Positions 1 through 8,874 of a DNA stretch of 44,455 nucleotides are shown here, one piece after another. The stretch is taken from positions 1 to 44,455 of the forward strand of contig CANFEB010000020.1 in NCBI GenBank assembly GCA_947445775.1, read 5' to 3'. A program made the position numbers and the translations under genes. The stretch is from Oligoflexales bacterium. Its GTDB lineage: Bacteria; Bdellovibrionota_B; Oligoflexia; Oligoflexales; RGVZ01. A model generated the notes under the pieces. That model did not search any database, was not told the DNA's origin, and saw only the letters and a list, made by a program, of their open reading frames with translations. Positions within the stretch are counted from its first letter, which is position 1; each line of letters opens with the position of its first letter.

Positions 1-423
1 GCATCGTGCGATTTTGGGATTCAACATGAGAAAAATGGTAGTTCTAGCCACTGCGATGGCGCCGGCGTGATGCGAAGCATCAGCGGAACAGCGAGTAAGC
101 TGCCGAGAAGAGGAAAGCGAATCCAGAAAATGGCGTAGGCCAATGGTGTGCTCAAAAAGTCGTCAAAATTTCAGAAAAAAGCGGCGAACGTGCCCTAGCT
201 ATCGACGCTATAGCTATCAAACAATGACACCATAGAATTTAAATTATACCTGTAACATCCTGTAGTTCCAAGGCTGTGCGCTTGCGCTTAACGCAATGAC
301 AAAGATGAGCTGCGATATATGATTGCTGACAAAGTGCGCGGCAACTTCCCTGACAGAGGGGGTTAATGCCTTGAAGTCTTCATAAAACAATGCCATAAAA
401 TCCACAGTACAACTGGAGATTTT
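1..423. other. Non-coding stretch before the ATPase gene
   Basis: I see no convincing gene here. A 14-codon frame at 25-69 looks like the start of a signal peptide (MRKMVVLATAMAPA) but stops at once and may be a gene remnant. Two perfect hairpins are present: a 6-bp stem with a GAA loop at 68-82, and a 7-bp stem (TAGCTAT/ATAGCTA) at 196-216. An 18-base string at 345-362 (CTTCCCTGACAGAGGGGG) recurs in opposite orientation at 29130-29147. The right half is AT-rich and probably holds the promoter of the following gene. Confidence 0.5.
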
Positions 424-1614
424 ATGGAAAAGTCCCAAGTAGCGCCGCAAAAAAGAAATGTCCCCAGGACAATTAACCTACAAGAATTACTGAGTAAAAA
501 GTCACACTTTTTATTTGGCCCTAGATCCACTGGCAAATCGACAGCCATCGGTCAACAGTTAGGCAAAAAGGCCGTAATTGTTAATTTGCTGCGCTCGGCT
601 GTGCAATCAACACTTCTTAAAAACCCAGAAGAACTCGAGGGCATCATTGAAGCGGCCATTGATTCCAACACCTCAATGGTAGTGATAGACGAAATACAAA
701 AAGTGCCCGCATTGCTTGATGAGGTTCATCGGTTGATCGAAGAACGCAACTTTAGATTCTTACTCTCAGGGAGTAGCGCTCGAAAATTGAAGGCCTCAGG
801 TGTCAATCTCTTAGGTGGACGTGCGTGGATTTCAAATATGTTCCCTTTAACTACAGAAGAACTTAAAGAAAATTTTAAGCTTGAGCACTTTCTGCGATAT
901 GGCGGCCTACCTCATGTCTACACCAGCTCGTTTCCTCAAGATGAGCTGGAAGCATATGTGACAACCTATCTTAACGAAGAAATTAAGATGGAAGGCTTGG
1001 TCCGAAAAATTCCTGCCTTTCTAGAATTTCTTCGGCTTGCAGCGCTGACTAACACTCAACTCCTAAATTTCTCGACCATAGCTTCCGACACTGGTGTTAG
1101 TGCGACAACGATCAAAGAATACTATGGCATCTTAGAAGATACTTTGATCGGTAGGTTGGTGCAGCCCTGGGCGAAGTCCACCAAACGAAAAGCAGTTGCC
1201 ACTGCGAAATTCTATTTTTTTGACACGGGAGTTGCACACACGTTAGCGGAAACTAAAACTTTAGACCGCAACTCGGATCTCTACAGACAAAGTTTTGAGC
1301 AGTGGATCTTTATGGAGCTTTCCGCTTATCTATCTTATCGTAATCGTAAAGAGAAACTTCGGTTCTGGAGGTCTCTGGATCGCCACGAGGTTGACTTTAC
1401 CATTGGGGACGAGCTTGCCATCGAAGTCAAATCAACTAAGAAAATCAATAGAGACGATTTCTTGGGAATTAACGCCTTACGAGAAGAGGGTTTCTTTAAG
1501 GCGTTTTTTATCGTCAGTAGCGATCCGGTCGATATCGTAAGAGACGGCGTCCATTGTTTAAATTGGAAAACATTTTTGCAGCGTCTATGGGCCGACCAAG
1601 TGCTCAGAATATAG
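424..1614 (+). CDS. AAA ATPase of the DUF4143 (AAA_14) type
   Basis: This 396-residue protein has a Walker A loop GPRSTGKST at residues 32-40 and a Walker B strand with MVVIDEIQKVP near residue 82. A sensor-like LLSGSSARKL and the LLGGRA segment typical of this family follow. The C-terminal half has the DUF4143 pattern, ending in a nuclease-like strand ELAIEVKSTK near residue 338. Length and order match the family. Members are widespread in bacteria and archaea and often horizontally transferred; their cellular role is mostly unknown. The start is supported by GGAG five bases upstream of the ATG. Base composition is clearly more AT-rich than the rest of the window (about 37% GC around 481-540), and it lies next to tRNA genes, so recent transfer is likely. 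There is no partner gene beside it. Confidence 0.85.
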   Translation: MEKSQVAPQKRNVPRTINLQELLSKKSHFLFGPRSTGKSTAIGQQLGKKAVIVNLLRSAVQSTLLKNPEELEGIIEAAIDSNTSMVVIDEIQKVPALLDEVHRLIEERNFRFLLSGSSARKLKASGVNLLGGRAWISNMFPLTTEELKENFKLEHFLRYGGLPHVYTSSFPQDELEAYVTTYLNEEIKMEGLVRKIPAFLEFLRLAALTNTQLLNFSTIASDTGVSATTIKEYYGILEDTLIGRLVQPWAKSTKRKAVATAKFYFFDTGVAHTLAETKTLDRNSDLYRQSFEQWIFMELSAYLSYRNRKEKLRFWRSLDRHEVDFTIGDELAIEVKSTKKINRDDFLGINALREEGFFKAFFIVSSDPVDIVRDGVHCLNWKTFLQRLWADQVLRI

Positions 1615-1731
1615 AGACGAACTGGCGAGGACAAGCTGGTAAACCACCGCATCGGGGAATTGCCCTAACTCACATCAGGGACTTCATCAGCGGTTTCAAT
1701 GAAAGGTCCGGAGTTCGTGCAGTAAACGGGA

Positions 1732-1808
1732 TGGTGGGGATACACAGACTCGAACTGTGGACCTCTGCAATGTGAATGCAGCGCTCTAACCAACTGAGCT
1801 ATATCCCC
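1732..1808 (-). tRNA. tRNA-Val (anticodon CAC)
   Basis: The minus strand folds as a full 77-base cloverleaf. The acceptor GGGGATA pairs with TATCCCC. The anticodon stem CTGCA/TGCAG holds the loop TTCACAT, giving anticodon CAC (codon GTG). The T arm CACAG-TTCGAGT-CTGTG is intact and CCA is encoded. It lies 10 bases downstream of another tRNA-Val and is probably co-transcribed with it. Confidence 0.95.
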
Positions 1809-1818
1809 TGAGCCGGAG

Positions 1819-1895
1819 TGGTGGGGACACACGGATTCGAACCGCGGACATCCTGCTTGTAAGGCAGGCGCTCTAACCAGCTGAGCTATGCCCCC
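1819..1895 (-). tRNA. tRNA-Val (anticodon TAC)
   Basis: This is a 77-base cloverleaf on the minus strand. The acceptor GGGGGCA pairs with TGTCCCC with one G-U pair. The anticodon stem CCTGC/GCAGG has loop CTTACAA, giving anticodon UAC (codon GTA). CCA is encoded. It is the first gene of a two-tRNA unit with the CAC isoacceptor; together they can read the valine codons ending in A and G. Confidence 0.95.
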
Positions 1896-1920
1896 ACATG
1901 CGGCTACTTGAGCTTGGCGG

Positions 1921-1949
1921 TTTTAGTCTGCCGAGCGATCAAGTGTCAA
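1921..1949 (-). promoter_or_regulatory. Candidate sigma-70 promoter for the tRNA-Val pair
   Basis: On the minus strand a perfect TTGACA (1944-1949) is followed, after 17 bases, by CTAAAA (1921-1926). The predicted start falls about 15-20 bases before the first tRNA. The -35 box overlaps the stop codon of the upstream DUF2079 gene. The -10 is a poor match. Confidence 0.4.
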
Positions 1950-3544
1950 TTCAAATGGTAATGGACTAAGCCCGAGTCGGCGTGGACCTGCTTTTGACGA
2001 GGAACCTGCCGCAACCATTCACAAAAACGTTGGAACCCCTCGTAATCATGGAATGGGACTCCCCGTGCCGCCCAGTCATCCGTGGCGTCAGGTCGGACCT
2101 CGGCGCAGGACTGGAGTTGATCCACATCAAACATGGTCAACACGTCCGTGGCGGCCTTGAAGTCTGGAGGGCCAAGGGGAGCAGGATTACCGATAAACCC
2201 CAAAATGACCCGGACATCCCGCCAGGTGTGCAATGCCGGCTCCAGATTACCGTCCACCAAGAGAAAAGCATTGGGGGCCAGGCTTTTGCGGACCACAGCA
2301 AGATCGATCGCCAGGGCCTTGGCCGTCTTGGAAAAGGCCGGGGTAACGCTGCGAATCAATAAAGGGGCCTGCAGGATAACGCCGGCAGCGATGGCCGCAA
2401 TGACCAATAGGCGCGTCAGGCGCAGCCGCCACCCCGTCAAAATTGCCATGTTATCCGTGATGATCACCGCCAGAAACGGCACAAAGGCCAAGGGGTAAAT
2501 GGCGGTGGGAGATTGGATCTGGGAATATCGGGCCAGGACGACAATCGCCAATCCCGGCAAGATCAACAAGAAACTCCAGGTGGGACGCAGCAGCACGGCA
2601 AGGAAACCAGCGGCAAACAGCAATTCAAGGATTCCCGACCAGTTGGCCTGAAGCAGAGCAGTCAACTTGAAATCTAAATAACTGAGCCCATAGTAACCCT
2701 TGTGCAACGAATGCTGGGGCATCCACGAGCTAAACAACCAGAAGAAAATCCCCAATTGCATCGCAGCCCAGATCGCCATGATTAGCCCCTTGCGGCGCTG
2801 AACCAACCAATTGAGGCGGGCAGCGAGGATCAAAGCTGACCAGGCGTTGATGATCCAAAAAACTTCCTTGCAGGCTCCGGCCCAAATTTGCGCAAGGAAA
2901 AATATCAGAATTGCGCCAAATCCTAGGTGAACCCCGCCCCCCGCCCAAATACGGTCGTGGCGAGGCGGCGTAAGGATCGCTCCGGAGCCCTGGTCAGACA
3001 ATGAATTGATGATGATGGCCTGCATGGCAAAAGCTGGAACCGCAAGAATATCTGGGGCGAAACCAAAGTAGAGGCGCGCAGCAAATGCCGGAAAGAGGCA
3101 AATAAAAACTGGGCCGACCGATCCAGCCCAGAATCCGCCGTGAATTTGCCCATGGGCCACGGATCCGCGAAGAGCATCCGTTCGCATCCCCAAGATCACT
3201 GCCGTCAAGCCAAGGGACAGCCAAGAAACAAAAAACAGCGCCTCCGTCGATGGCACGATTGAATAAATCGGCAACAAAAGCGCAACAATCGGCTGGAAAT
3301 GATGGGCAAGAAAATTGGCTTCACCAGTAACGCTGCTGGGCCAAACGAGTAGGCCATGCCAACCAGACGAAGCCCAAGCCTCCTTCAAGGCTGCCAGAAT
3401 TTGAAGGTAAATACCCGTATCAAAGGCATGGACCATTTCACGGGAAGATCGCAACATTCCCAACGCAAGCAGACCGGAACTCAACGCAACATAGATCAAT
3501 AGGCTACGGCCTGCGGCTTCCAGAGCAGTCACCAAGCGCTTCAA
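1946..3544 (-). CDS. DUF2079 polytopic membrane protein
   Basis: This 532-residue protein has about ten hydrophobic segments. The N-terminal pattern matches DUF2079 membrane proteins: FDTGIYLQ near residue 41, then FLAHHFQPIVALLLPIYSI, corresponding to the family's FDxGIxxQ and GxHFxPxxxxxxPxY. Members resemble glycosyltransferase-type membrane proteins, but their reaction is not established. The start is TTG, with an AGG-containing ribosome site seven bases before it. It lies 8 bases after a lipoprotein gene and is the last protein gene of the long minus-strand run that begins at imuA. The C-terminal ~130 residues are soluble. Confidence 0.75.
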   Translation of the reverse strand: MKRLVTALEAAGRSLLIYVALSSGLLALGMLRSSREMVHAFDTGIYLQILAALKEAWASSGWHGLLVWPSSVTGEANFLAHHFQPIVALLLPIYSIVPSTEALFFVSWLSLGLTAVILGMRTDALRGSVAHGQIHGGFWAGSVGPVFICLFPAFAARLYFGFAPDILAVPAFAMQAIIINSLSDQGSGAILTPPRHDRIWAGGGVHLGFGAILIFFLAQIWAGACKEVFWIINAWSALILAARLNWLVQRRKGLIMAIWAAMQLGIFFWLFSSWMPQHSLHKGYYGLSYLDFKLTALLQANWSGILELLFAAGFLAVLLRPTWSFLLILPGLAIVVLARYSQIQSPTAIYPLAFVPFLAVIITDNMAILTGWRLRLTRLLVIAAIAAGVILQAPLLIRSVTPAFSKTAKALAIDLAVVRKSLAPNAFLLVDGNLEPALHTWRDVRVILGFIGNPAPLGPPDFKAATDVLTMFDVDQLQSCAEVRPDATDDWAARGVPFHDYEGFQRFCEWLRQVPRQKQVHADSGLVHYHLN

Positions 3545-3552
3545 TATTGCAC

Positions 3553-3957
3553 CTACTTCATGTTGTGCGGAAATTTATCGACGATCAAGTCATCCAACTT
3601 TCTGATCCACTGCTTCCAGAACGGAATAGACTCGTCTGCCGCACATTCAGAAAGCCCGGTCACCTTGCGGGGAAATTTTCCCGACGTGTCGAGTTCAATG
3701 TCAGCATAGCGGAATTTTTTTCCGTAGTTGCCCTCGGCAAATTCTAGAGTCGCCTGCAAATCACAATTTTCGCGATAGATCACCAGATTGCGGGCACACA
3801 CCGGAATGAAACCTTCGTCCACTTTGGCGATCCACTCCGGGTCGGGGTTAGGCATGAGGTACCATTCGCAACGCTCCTGATGGTTCAGGTCACATCCGGC
3901 AGCAAACAGCGCAATAAATGAAATGAATGCCATGAAGAGATGCATTTTAATTGTCAT
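3553..3957 (-). CDS. Small lipoprotein of unknown function
   Basis: This 134-residue product has a short positive N-terminus, a hydrophobic core and the lipobox LFAAGC, so it should be lipidated at Cys22 and anchored to a membrane. The mature part has four further cysteines and no family I recognise. The ATG used here overlaps the end of motB by 11 bases. A second ATG at 3945 would remove the overlap and keep the signal peptide, so the exact start is open. Its place directly after motB suggests co-expression with the stator genes but does not show a motility role. Confidence 0.7.
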   Translation of the reverse strand: MTIKMHLFMAFISFIALFAAGCDLNHQERCEWYLMPNPDPEWIAKVDEGFIPVCARNLVIYRENCDLQATLEFAEGNYGKKFRYADIELDTSGKFPRKVTGLSECAADESIPFWKQWIRKLDDLIVDKFPHNMK

Positions 3958-4750
3958 AGTTGATCCGGATTTCGATGCGACGGTTCAGAGAGCGTCCGCT
4001 GGGTGTACGATTGTCGGCGATTGGACGCGTGGATGCGTATCCGGCTGCCTGGATTGAGGTCGGAGAAAAGTTTTCCTTTTCGATCATGTAACGCAGGACG
4101 GAAGTCGCGCGCATGGTGGACAGCTCCCAGTTGGTCATGTCGCCCGATGGGGATTTCATCGCCGAATTATCGGAGTGGCCTTCGATCGTAATGTTCCGAC
4201 CAAGATCCTTCAGAATTTTGGACACGGTTTCCAATTCCTTGGAGGCCGTGCGCTTAAGTTTCCACTCGCCCGGCTCGTAAAAATGCGATGCCAGAAGGCG
4301 CAAACGGACACCGTCAGGGGATCGGTGGACCGACACAATGCGGTCGGCGCCATCCTTGCCGGCTTGGATGTTTTTTTCGGGTCCATAAAGGCGGTCTTCA
4401 AGCTGCGCATTGATGCGCTTCGCATCTGAGTCAATGACTTTGATATTTTCTGTCTCGCCTGGATATTTTTTAATTAAGGGTGGACGGGCTTGATTGCCTT
4501 TAAAATTATCAAAAATGCCGATGCCGGCATCCTGAGGGCCAACCCGACGTTCGATGGGAACCTCTTCCATCACCGTATTGAATTCCTCATTGATGGCACT
4601 GGCTGCTTGCTCCACCGTTGCGCCAGCACCCTCTTTTTTGAGGGCGAAAAGCACGACAAATACGGCAAAGAGCAGCGTCATCATGTCGGCAAAACTGACC
4701 AGCCAACGCTCGTGGTTTTCAAATTCAGGGCATTTAACTTTTTTAGCCAC
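3947..4750 (-). CDS. motB: MotB-type stator protein with OmpA peptidoglycan-binding domain
   Basis: This 267-residue protein has a short cytoplasmic N-terminus, one membrane helix at about residues 18-38 containing SFADMMTLLF, a linker and a C-terminal OmpA-like domain. Asp22 in that helix is the conserved ion-carrying aspartate of MotB. The C-terminal domain has TIEGHSDN near residue 186 and NRRIEIRI at the end, the hallmark of peptidoglycan binding. MotB pairs with MotA to form the ion-driven stator that powers flagellar rotation, or in some relatives gliding. motA lies 12 bases upstream. No flagellar structural genes are in the window. Confidence 0.92.
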   Translation of the reverse strand: MAKKVKCPEFENHERWLVSFADMMTLLFAVFVVLFALKKEGAGATVEQAASAINEEFNTVMEEVPIERRVGPQDAGIGIFDNFKGNQARPPLIKKYPGETENIKVIDSDAKRINAQLEDRLYGPEKNIQAGKDGADRIVSVHRSPDGVRLRLLASHFYEPGEWKLKRTASKELETVSKILKDLGRNITIEGHSDNSAMKSPSGDMTNWELSTMRATSVLRYMIEKENFSPTSIQAAGYASTRPIADNRTPSGRSLNRRIEIRINYDN

Positions 4751-4762
4751 GCGAGAACCCTT

Positions 4763-5536
4763 TTACTCTTCGTGATCCCCGCCACCGTGGCTCGTGTAGA
4801 CCTTGAGTCTTTCTTCAATGATCTTGGGATTTTGCCCGGACAAGATTCCGTCAATTCCGATGACCACCATGGCCTTCAAATGATTCTCGAGCATTGCTTT
4901 GCGTTTGATGCGCTTGCCCATAGGAATGCACATAATGTTGGCAATGCCCACACCGTAAAGCGTCGCGACGAATGCCACAGCAATACCTGGGCCGATCTTC
5001 TCGGGCTGGTCAAGCACGGTCATAACCTTCATAAGACCAATCACGGCTCCGAGAATACCGATTGTTGGCGAAATGGCGCCAAAGTCTTCCCAGAATTTCA
5101 CGAAAACTTCGGTCTCTTCAAATTGAACAAACGCCTCGTTTTCTAGGGTGTCCCGAATAACGTTTGGGTCCGTGCCGTCGACGGCAAGTTTTACGGCTGC
5201 TTTTAATGGGCCGTAGGAAAGTCCCTCGCGTTTTTTCTCGAGGGCTAGGATGGATTCCTTGCGCGCCGTTTGGGCCAGGTCGATAATTTCTGCGCCAATC
5301 TGTTGGGCGTTGGCCGTTGAATTTTTCAGGAGAATAGTCGGGACTGACTTGAGCGCATTGATGTAATCGGGCATGGGATAGGCCACCATAAGGGCGCCCA
5401 ATGTTCCACCGATTACGATCAAGAATGACGGTAGACTGACAAACTGCGGAATGAGGTTGGCGGCACCTTTGGCAACAACCCCGGCAAGGATCATTCCCAA
5501 GGACAACAGTGGGCCTATGATGAAACCGATATCCAT
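4763..5536 (-). CDS. motA: MotA-type stator protein
   Basis: This is a 257-residue inner-membrane protein with four hydrophobic segments: two near the N-terminus (from residue 1 and near 35) and two near residues 145-205 around SPTIGILGAVIGLM. That layout and the length match MotA. MotA forms the ring around MotB and transmits torque to the rotor. Its first 22 bases overlap the end of dnaE2 in another frame and no strong ribosome site precedes the ATG, so translation is probably coupled to dnaE2. Linking the stator to an error-prone polymerase gene is unusual. Confidence 0.92.
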   Translation of the reverse strand: MDIGFIIGPLLSLGMILAGVVAKGAANLIPQFVSLPSFLIVIGGTLGALMVAYPMPDYINALKSVPTILLKNSTANAQQIGAEIIDLAQTARKESILALEKKREGLSYGPLKAAVKLAVDGTDPNVIRDTLENEAFVQFEETEVFVKFWEDFGAISPTIGILGAVIGLMKVMTVLDQPEKIGPGIAVAFVATLYGVGIANIMCIPMGKRIKRKAMLENHLKAMVVIGIDGILSGQNPKIIEERLKVYTSHGGGDHEE

Positions 5537-8500
5537 GGTTTGACTCGCGATTCGGGTTGGTTACACCGATTATACCGCATCTCCCGCGCTTCTGTGTGTG
5601 GCAGTGCAATAAGATCTCCGGTGCGGGGGCGCGGTTCATGAACCTGTTCCACAAGGATTGAATTTCCCTGTTTTTCTTCCTGCAATTTACCAGAAACACA
5701 AATGAACGCCTGACGGTCGAGAACGGCTTCAAACCGCTCATATGTCTGTGGAGTGAAGGCTAAATTGAAGAAACCATGCTCATCTTCAAGCGTATAAAAC
5801 ACCATTCCCTTGGCCGAGGGTGGCGACTGTCGCACGAGCACCATGCCAAAAACATAAACCTTGGTGTTGCGCGGATTACTTGATGTCGGGGGCCTAGATG
5901 CTGTCGTTGATGTCATTGATGTCATTGATTTTTCTGCCAGACGATTAGACGCCGTGAGTTTGCTGACGGGGACATCGAAACACCAGGACTCGGACCGTGC
6001 AATGGCCGCCGGATGATCGCCGAGGGCCACTGAGGTTGCCTCTAGGTCGTGCTGCACGCGTTCCATTCTGGCCTCAGACGGAAATTCATAACGGGACTCG
6101 ACATCCGACATCAGGCCAACATGGGGCGCGGCCTCGGCCATCCAAAAAGCATCTTTTCTGGTAATACCAAAAGCAGCGAATGCATTTGCGGCGGCCAGGC
6201 TGACGAGATCACTGCGGAAAACTCTAGCCGCTGGGGCATCCCTGAAAATTTCATCAACAGACGCCCAGCCTTTGCCGGCGTGAGCAGACTGCAGATGATC
6301 AGAACGGACGCGATCATTACGGGCGCGCAAAAAATTTCGCCCCGCGACCTCACGAAGCCCCCGAACCAGATTAAGCCCAAGGCGGATGGCATAGACCGGC
6401 TGGTTTGGCTCATCTGACTGGCTTGGTTCTTCAATCAATTCCAAATGATGTTCCCACTGTGAACTCTGGGCGCAGACTGGATACACCTGCACGCCGCAAC
6501 GACGCGCCGCCTGCACCAGAGCAAGTGGACTGTAAAAACCCATGGGCTGCGAATTCAAAACAGACATGAAAAACGCAGCCGGGTAATGGCACTTGAGCCA
6601 CGAGGAGGCATAGGCAATGATGGCAAAAGAAGCTGCGTGAGATTCGGGAAATCCATATTCCGCAAATCCACGCATCTGCGCCAAGATCACCTGGATAAAC
6701 TTCTCGCTGATGCCATTTTTGGCCATGCCGTCGGCAAGGCGCTTGAGCCACGGATCAATATTGCCTTTGATGGCCCACGCCCCCATGTGACGGCGCAACT
6801 GATCGGCTTCGCCTGGGGTAAAATCCCCGACGGCAATGGCTATGCGCATCACCTGCTCTTGAAAAATTGGTATGCCAAGAGTCCGCGCCAATATCGGTCG
6901 TAAGCGTTCATCAGGAAACACGACGGGTTCCTCGCCACTGCGCCGGCGCAAATAGGGATGGACCATGCCACCTTGAATTGGCCCGGGGCGGATGATGGCA
7001 ATCTCGATCACGAGATCGTAAAAAGTTCGCGGGCGCAGTCGGGGCAACATCGACATCTGGGCACGCGATTCAATTTGAAATGTCCCCACCGTGTCAGCAC
7101 GCTGGATCATGGCATAGGTCGCCCCATCCTCTGGCGGCACGCGATCCAAAGTCATCTCGCGGCCATAATGACTTTTTAAAAGGCCAAAACATTTTTGTAC
7201 GGCCGTCAGCATCCCCAATGCGAGGATGTCGATCTTGAAAAATCCAAGGGCTTCAATGTCCTCTTTAGACCATTGTACGACTGTGCGCCCCTCCATGGTG
7301 GCCGGTTCCAGCGGAACAATATTGTCGAGGGGTTCATTCGAAATCATGAACCCGCCGGAGTGAACTCCGAGATGGCGGGGAAAGCCGTGGATTCTGGCGG
7401 TCATCGCGGCCCACAGGGGATGAGTTGGCGTGCCATGATGATTAGTCACATGCTCCCGGGAGTCCTCCAGCAAAACCTCGGGAACTCCAAGCGCCTTGCC
7501 GACTGCACGCGCTGCTCCCCGCATTTGAAAGGTGATGACATTGGCGACCATGGCGGCACGGGCCCGCCCATACCGCGAATAGATGTACTGGATTACCTCC
7601 TCGCGGCGCTCATGTTCAAAGTCAACATCAATGTCTGGCGGGTCGCCGCGCTCGACACTGACAAACCGTTCAAAGAGGAGATCAAAAAGGGATGGGTCCA
7701 CGGAGGTGATACCCAAAACAAAACACACGGCGGAGTTGGCTGCCGAGCCACGCCCCTGACAAAGAATGCCGCGCTCCCGCGCCCAGCGAACAATATCCCA
7801 GACGGTCAAAAAATAATCAGCAAACTGCAGTTCCAGGATCAAACGAAATTCGTGCGCAATCAAATCTGAAATACGCGATGGCAGCGGATTTCCGTAGCGC
7901 TCTCGGGCGGCCTGCCAGACGATACTTTCCAGAAAACTTTGGGCCGTGTGGCCGTCGGGGATCATCTCCTTCGGGTACTGATAGCGCAGTTCATCCATGC
8001 TGAACTTGCACTCATCCGCCAATTCAGCCGAGGCCTCCAAAGCGCTGCGAAAAATTGGCAGTCCCTCGAAACGTCGAGTGAGATTATCAAGGTCATGCAG
8101 ACTGCGTTCGGCATTGACAAACATGTGGTCGATGCAATTATTCATTTCCAGATTGGTACGAATCGCGTGCAAAACATCACTAACTGGTTTCTGAGTGCCG
8201 TGGTGAAAAAACGCGTCCTGCGCGAGCAAGCACGGAATTCCGTATTCCCGGGAAATCTCTAAAACCTGAGGAATCCAAACATCCTCACTCGGATGCAGAT
8301 GCCGGCTTATTGCCAGGTAAAAGCGCTTTCCAAAGATACCCTTGAAAGCCTCCATACGCTGGCGCAGTTTGGCCTCCTCACCGCACCGGATCAGGCCACG
8401 CATGGGCAGGATTGCCGCAAGATGATCCATATTTCCGTGGGCGACGAAATCTCCCCATGAAATATTGGCGTGTGATTTGCCCTCACGATGACTCATGGTC

Positions 8501-8874
8501 AGCAATCGGCAAAGTTGGGCATAGCCAAGTCGGCTGCGCGCCACCAACGCCAGCGTGTCTTGCAAGACGATGGGCAAATGGTGATCTTTGGCGAAATGAA
8601 TCTCCGCCCCGTGGAACAAACGCAGGGGGGGCGCGCCGCCGATACTGCTGAGGCTATTGTCCCCGGCGCTTTTTTCCATGCCCTTAAGTGCCCGGTGGGA
8701 TCTCGCAAGGCCGTAGGCACCATCAAAATCCGTGATCGCAATGCCCCGGTATTTGAGTTCCGCAGCCCGCTGCAACATTTCATGAGGATGCGACGCACCG
8801 CTCAGAAAACTAAAATTTGTATGAGCCAGCCACTCGGTCCATCCGAGGGATTCAATTATACATGCCGTGGACAT
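5515..8874 (-). CDS. dnaE2: Error-prone DNA polymerase III alpha subunit, DnaE2 (ImuC)
   Basis: This is a C-family replicative-type polymerase of 1119 residues. An N-terminal PHP domain begins at WLAHTNFSFLSGASHP. The palm has the catalytic PDIDVDF motif near residue 418 and KIDILALGML further on. The C-terminal OB fold contains VFGMVLVRQ. DnaE2 acts with ImuA and ImuB in damage-induced translesion synthesis and is the catalytic polymerase of the set. The start chosen (8874) has GGGGA seven bases upstream and overlaps imuB by 23 bases; an ATG at 8892 has no spaced ribosome site. An insert before the OB fold (KSMTSMTSTT) is encoded by a 9-bp tandem repeat at 5907-5928. The last ~25 residues extend past the usual end and overlap motA. 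Confidence 0.96.
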   Translation of the reverse strand: MSTACIIESLGWTEWLAHTNFSFLSGASHPHEMLQRAAELKYRGIAITDFDGAYGLARSHRALKGMEKSAGDNSLSSIGGAPPLRLFHGAEIHFAKDHHLPIVLQDTLALVARSRLGYAQLCRLLTMSHREGKSHANISWGDFVAHGNMDHLAAILPMRGLIRCGEEAKLRQRMEAFKGIFGKRFYLAISRHLHPSEDVWIPQVLEISREYGIPCLLAQDAFFHHGTQKPVSDVLHAIRTNLEMNNCIDHMFVNAERSLHDLDNLTRRFEGLPIFRSALEASAELADECKFSMDELRYQYPKEMIPDGHTAQSFLESIVWQAARERYGNPLPSRISDLIAHEFRLILELQFADYFLTVWDIVRWARERGILCQGRGSAANSAVCFVLGITSVDPSLFDLLFERFVSVERGDPPDIDVDFEHERREEVIQYIYSRYGRARAAMVANVITFQMRGAARAVGKALGVPEVLLEDSREHVTNHHGTPTHPLWAAMTARIHGFPRHLGVHSGGFMISNEPLDNIVPLEPATMEGRTVVQWSKEDIEALGFFKIDILALGMLTAVQKCFGLLKSHYGREMTLDRVPPEDGATYAMIQRADTVGTFQIESRAQMSMLPRLRPRTFYDLVIEIAIIRPGPIQGGMVHPYLRRRSGEEPVVFPDERLRPILARTLGIPIFQEQVMRIAIAVGDFTPGEADQLRRHMGAWAIKGNIDPWLKRLADGMAKNGISEKFIQVILAQMRGFAEYGFPESHAASFAIIAYASSWLKCHYPAAFFMSVLNSQPMGFYSPLALVQAARRCGVQVYPVCAQSSQWEHHLELIEEPSQSDEPNQPVYAIRLGLNLVRGLREVAGRNFLRARNDRVRSDHLQSAHAGKGWASVDEIFRDAPAARVFRSDLVSLAAANAFAAFGITRKDAFWMAEAAPHVGLMSDVESRYEFPSEARMERVQHDLEATSVALGDHPAAIARSESWCFDVPVSKLTASNRLAEKSMTSMTSTTASRPPTSSNPRNTKVYVFGMVLVRQSPPSAKGMVFYTLEDEHGFFNLAFTPQTYERFEAVLDRQAFICVSGKLQEEKQGNSILVEQVHEPRPRTGDLIALPHTEAREMRYNRCNQPESRVKPWISVSS

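Noticed and set aside
244-450. 68-codon minus-strand frame upstream of the ATPase
   Set aside because: It has no ribosome site, no recognisable family, and overlaps the start of the well-supported ATPase gene.
4490-5146. 218-codon plus-strand frame opposite motA/motB
   Set aside because: It is a shadow of two strongly supported genes and has no family resemblance.
7195-7869. 224-codon plus-strand frame opposite dnaE2
   Set aside because: It is a shadow of the polymerase palm region, with no ribosome site or family.
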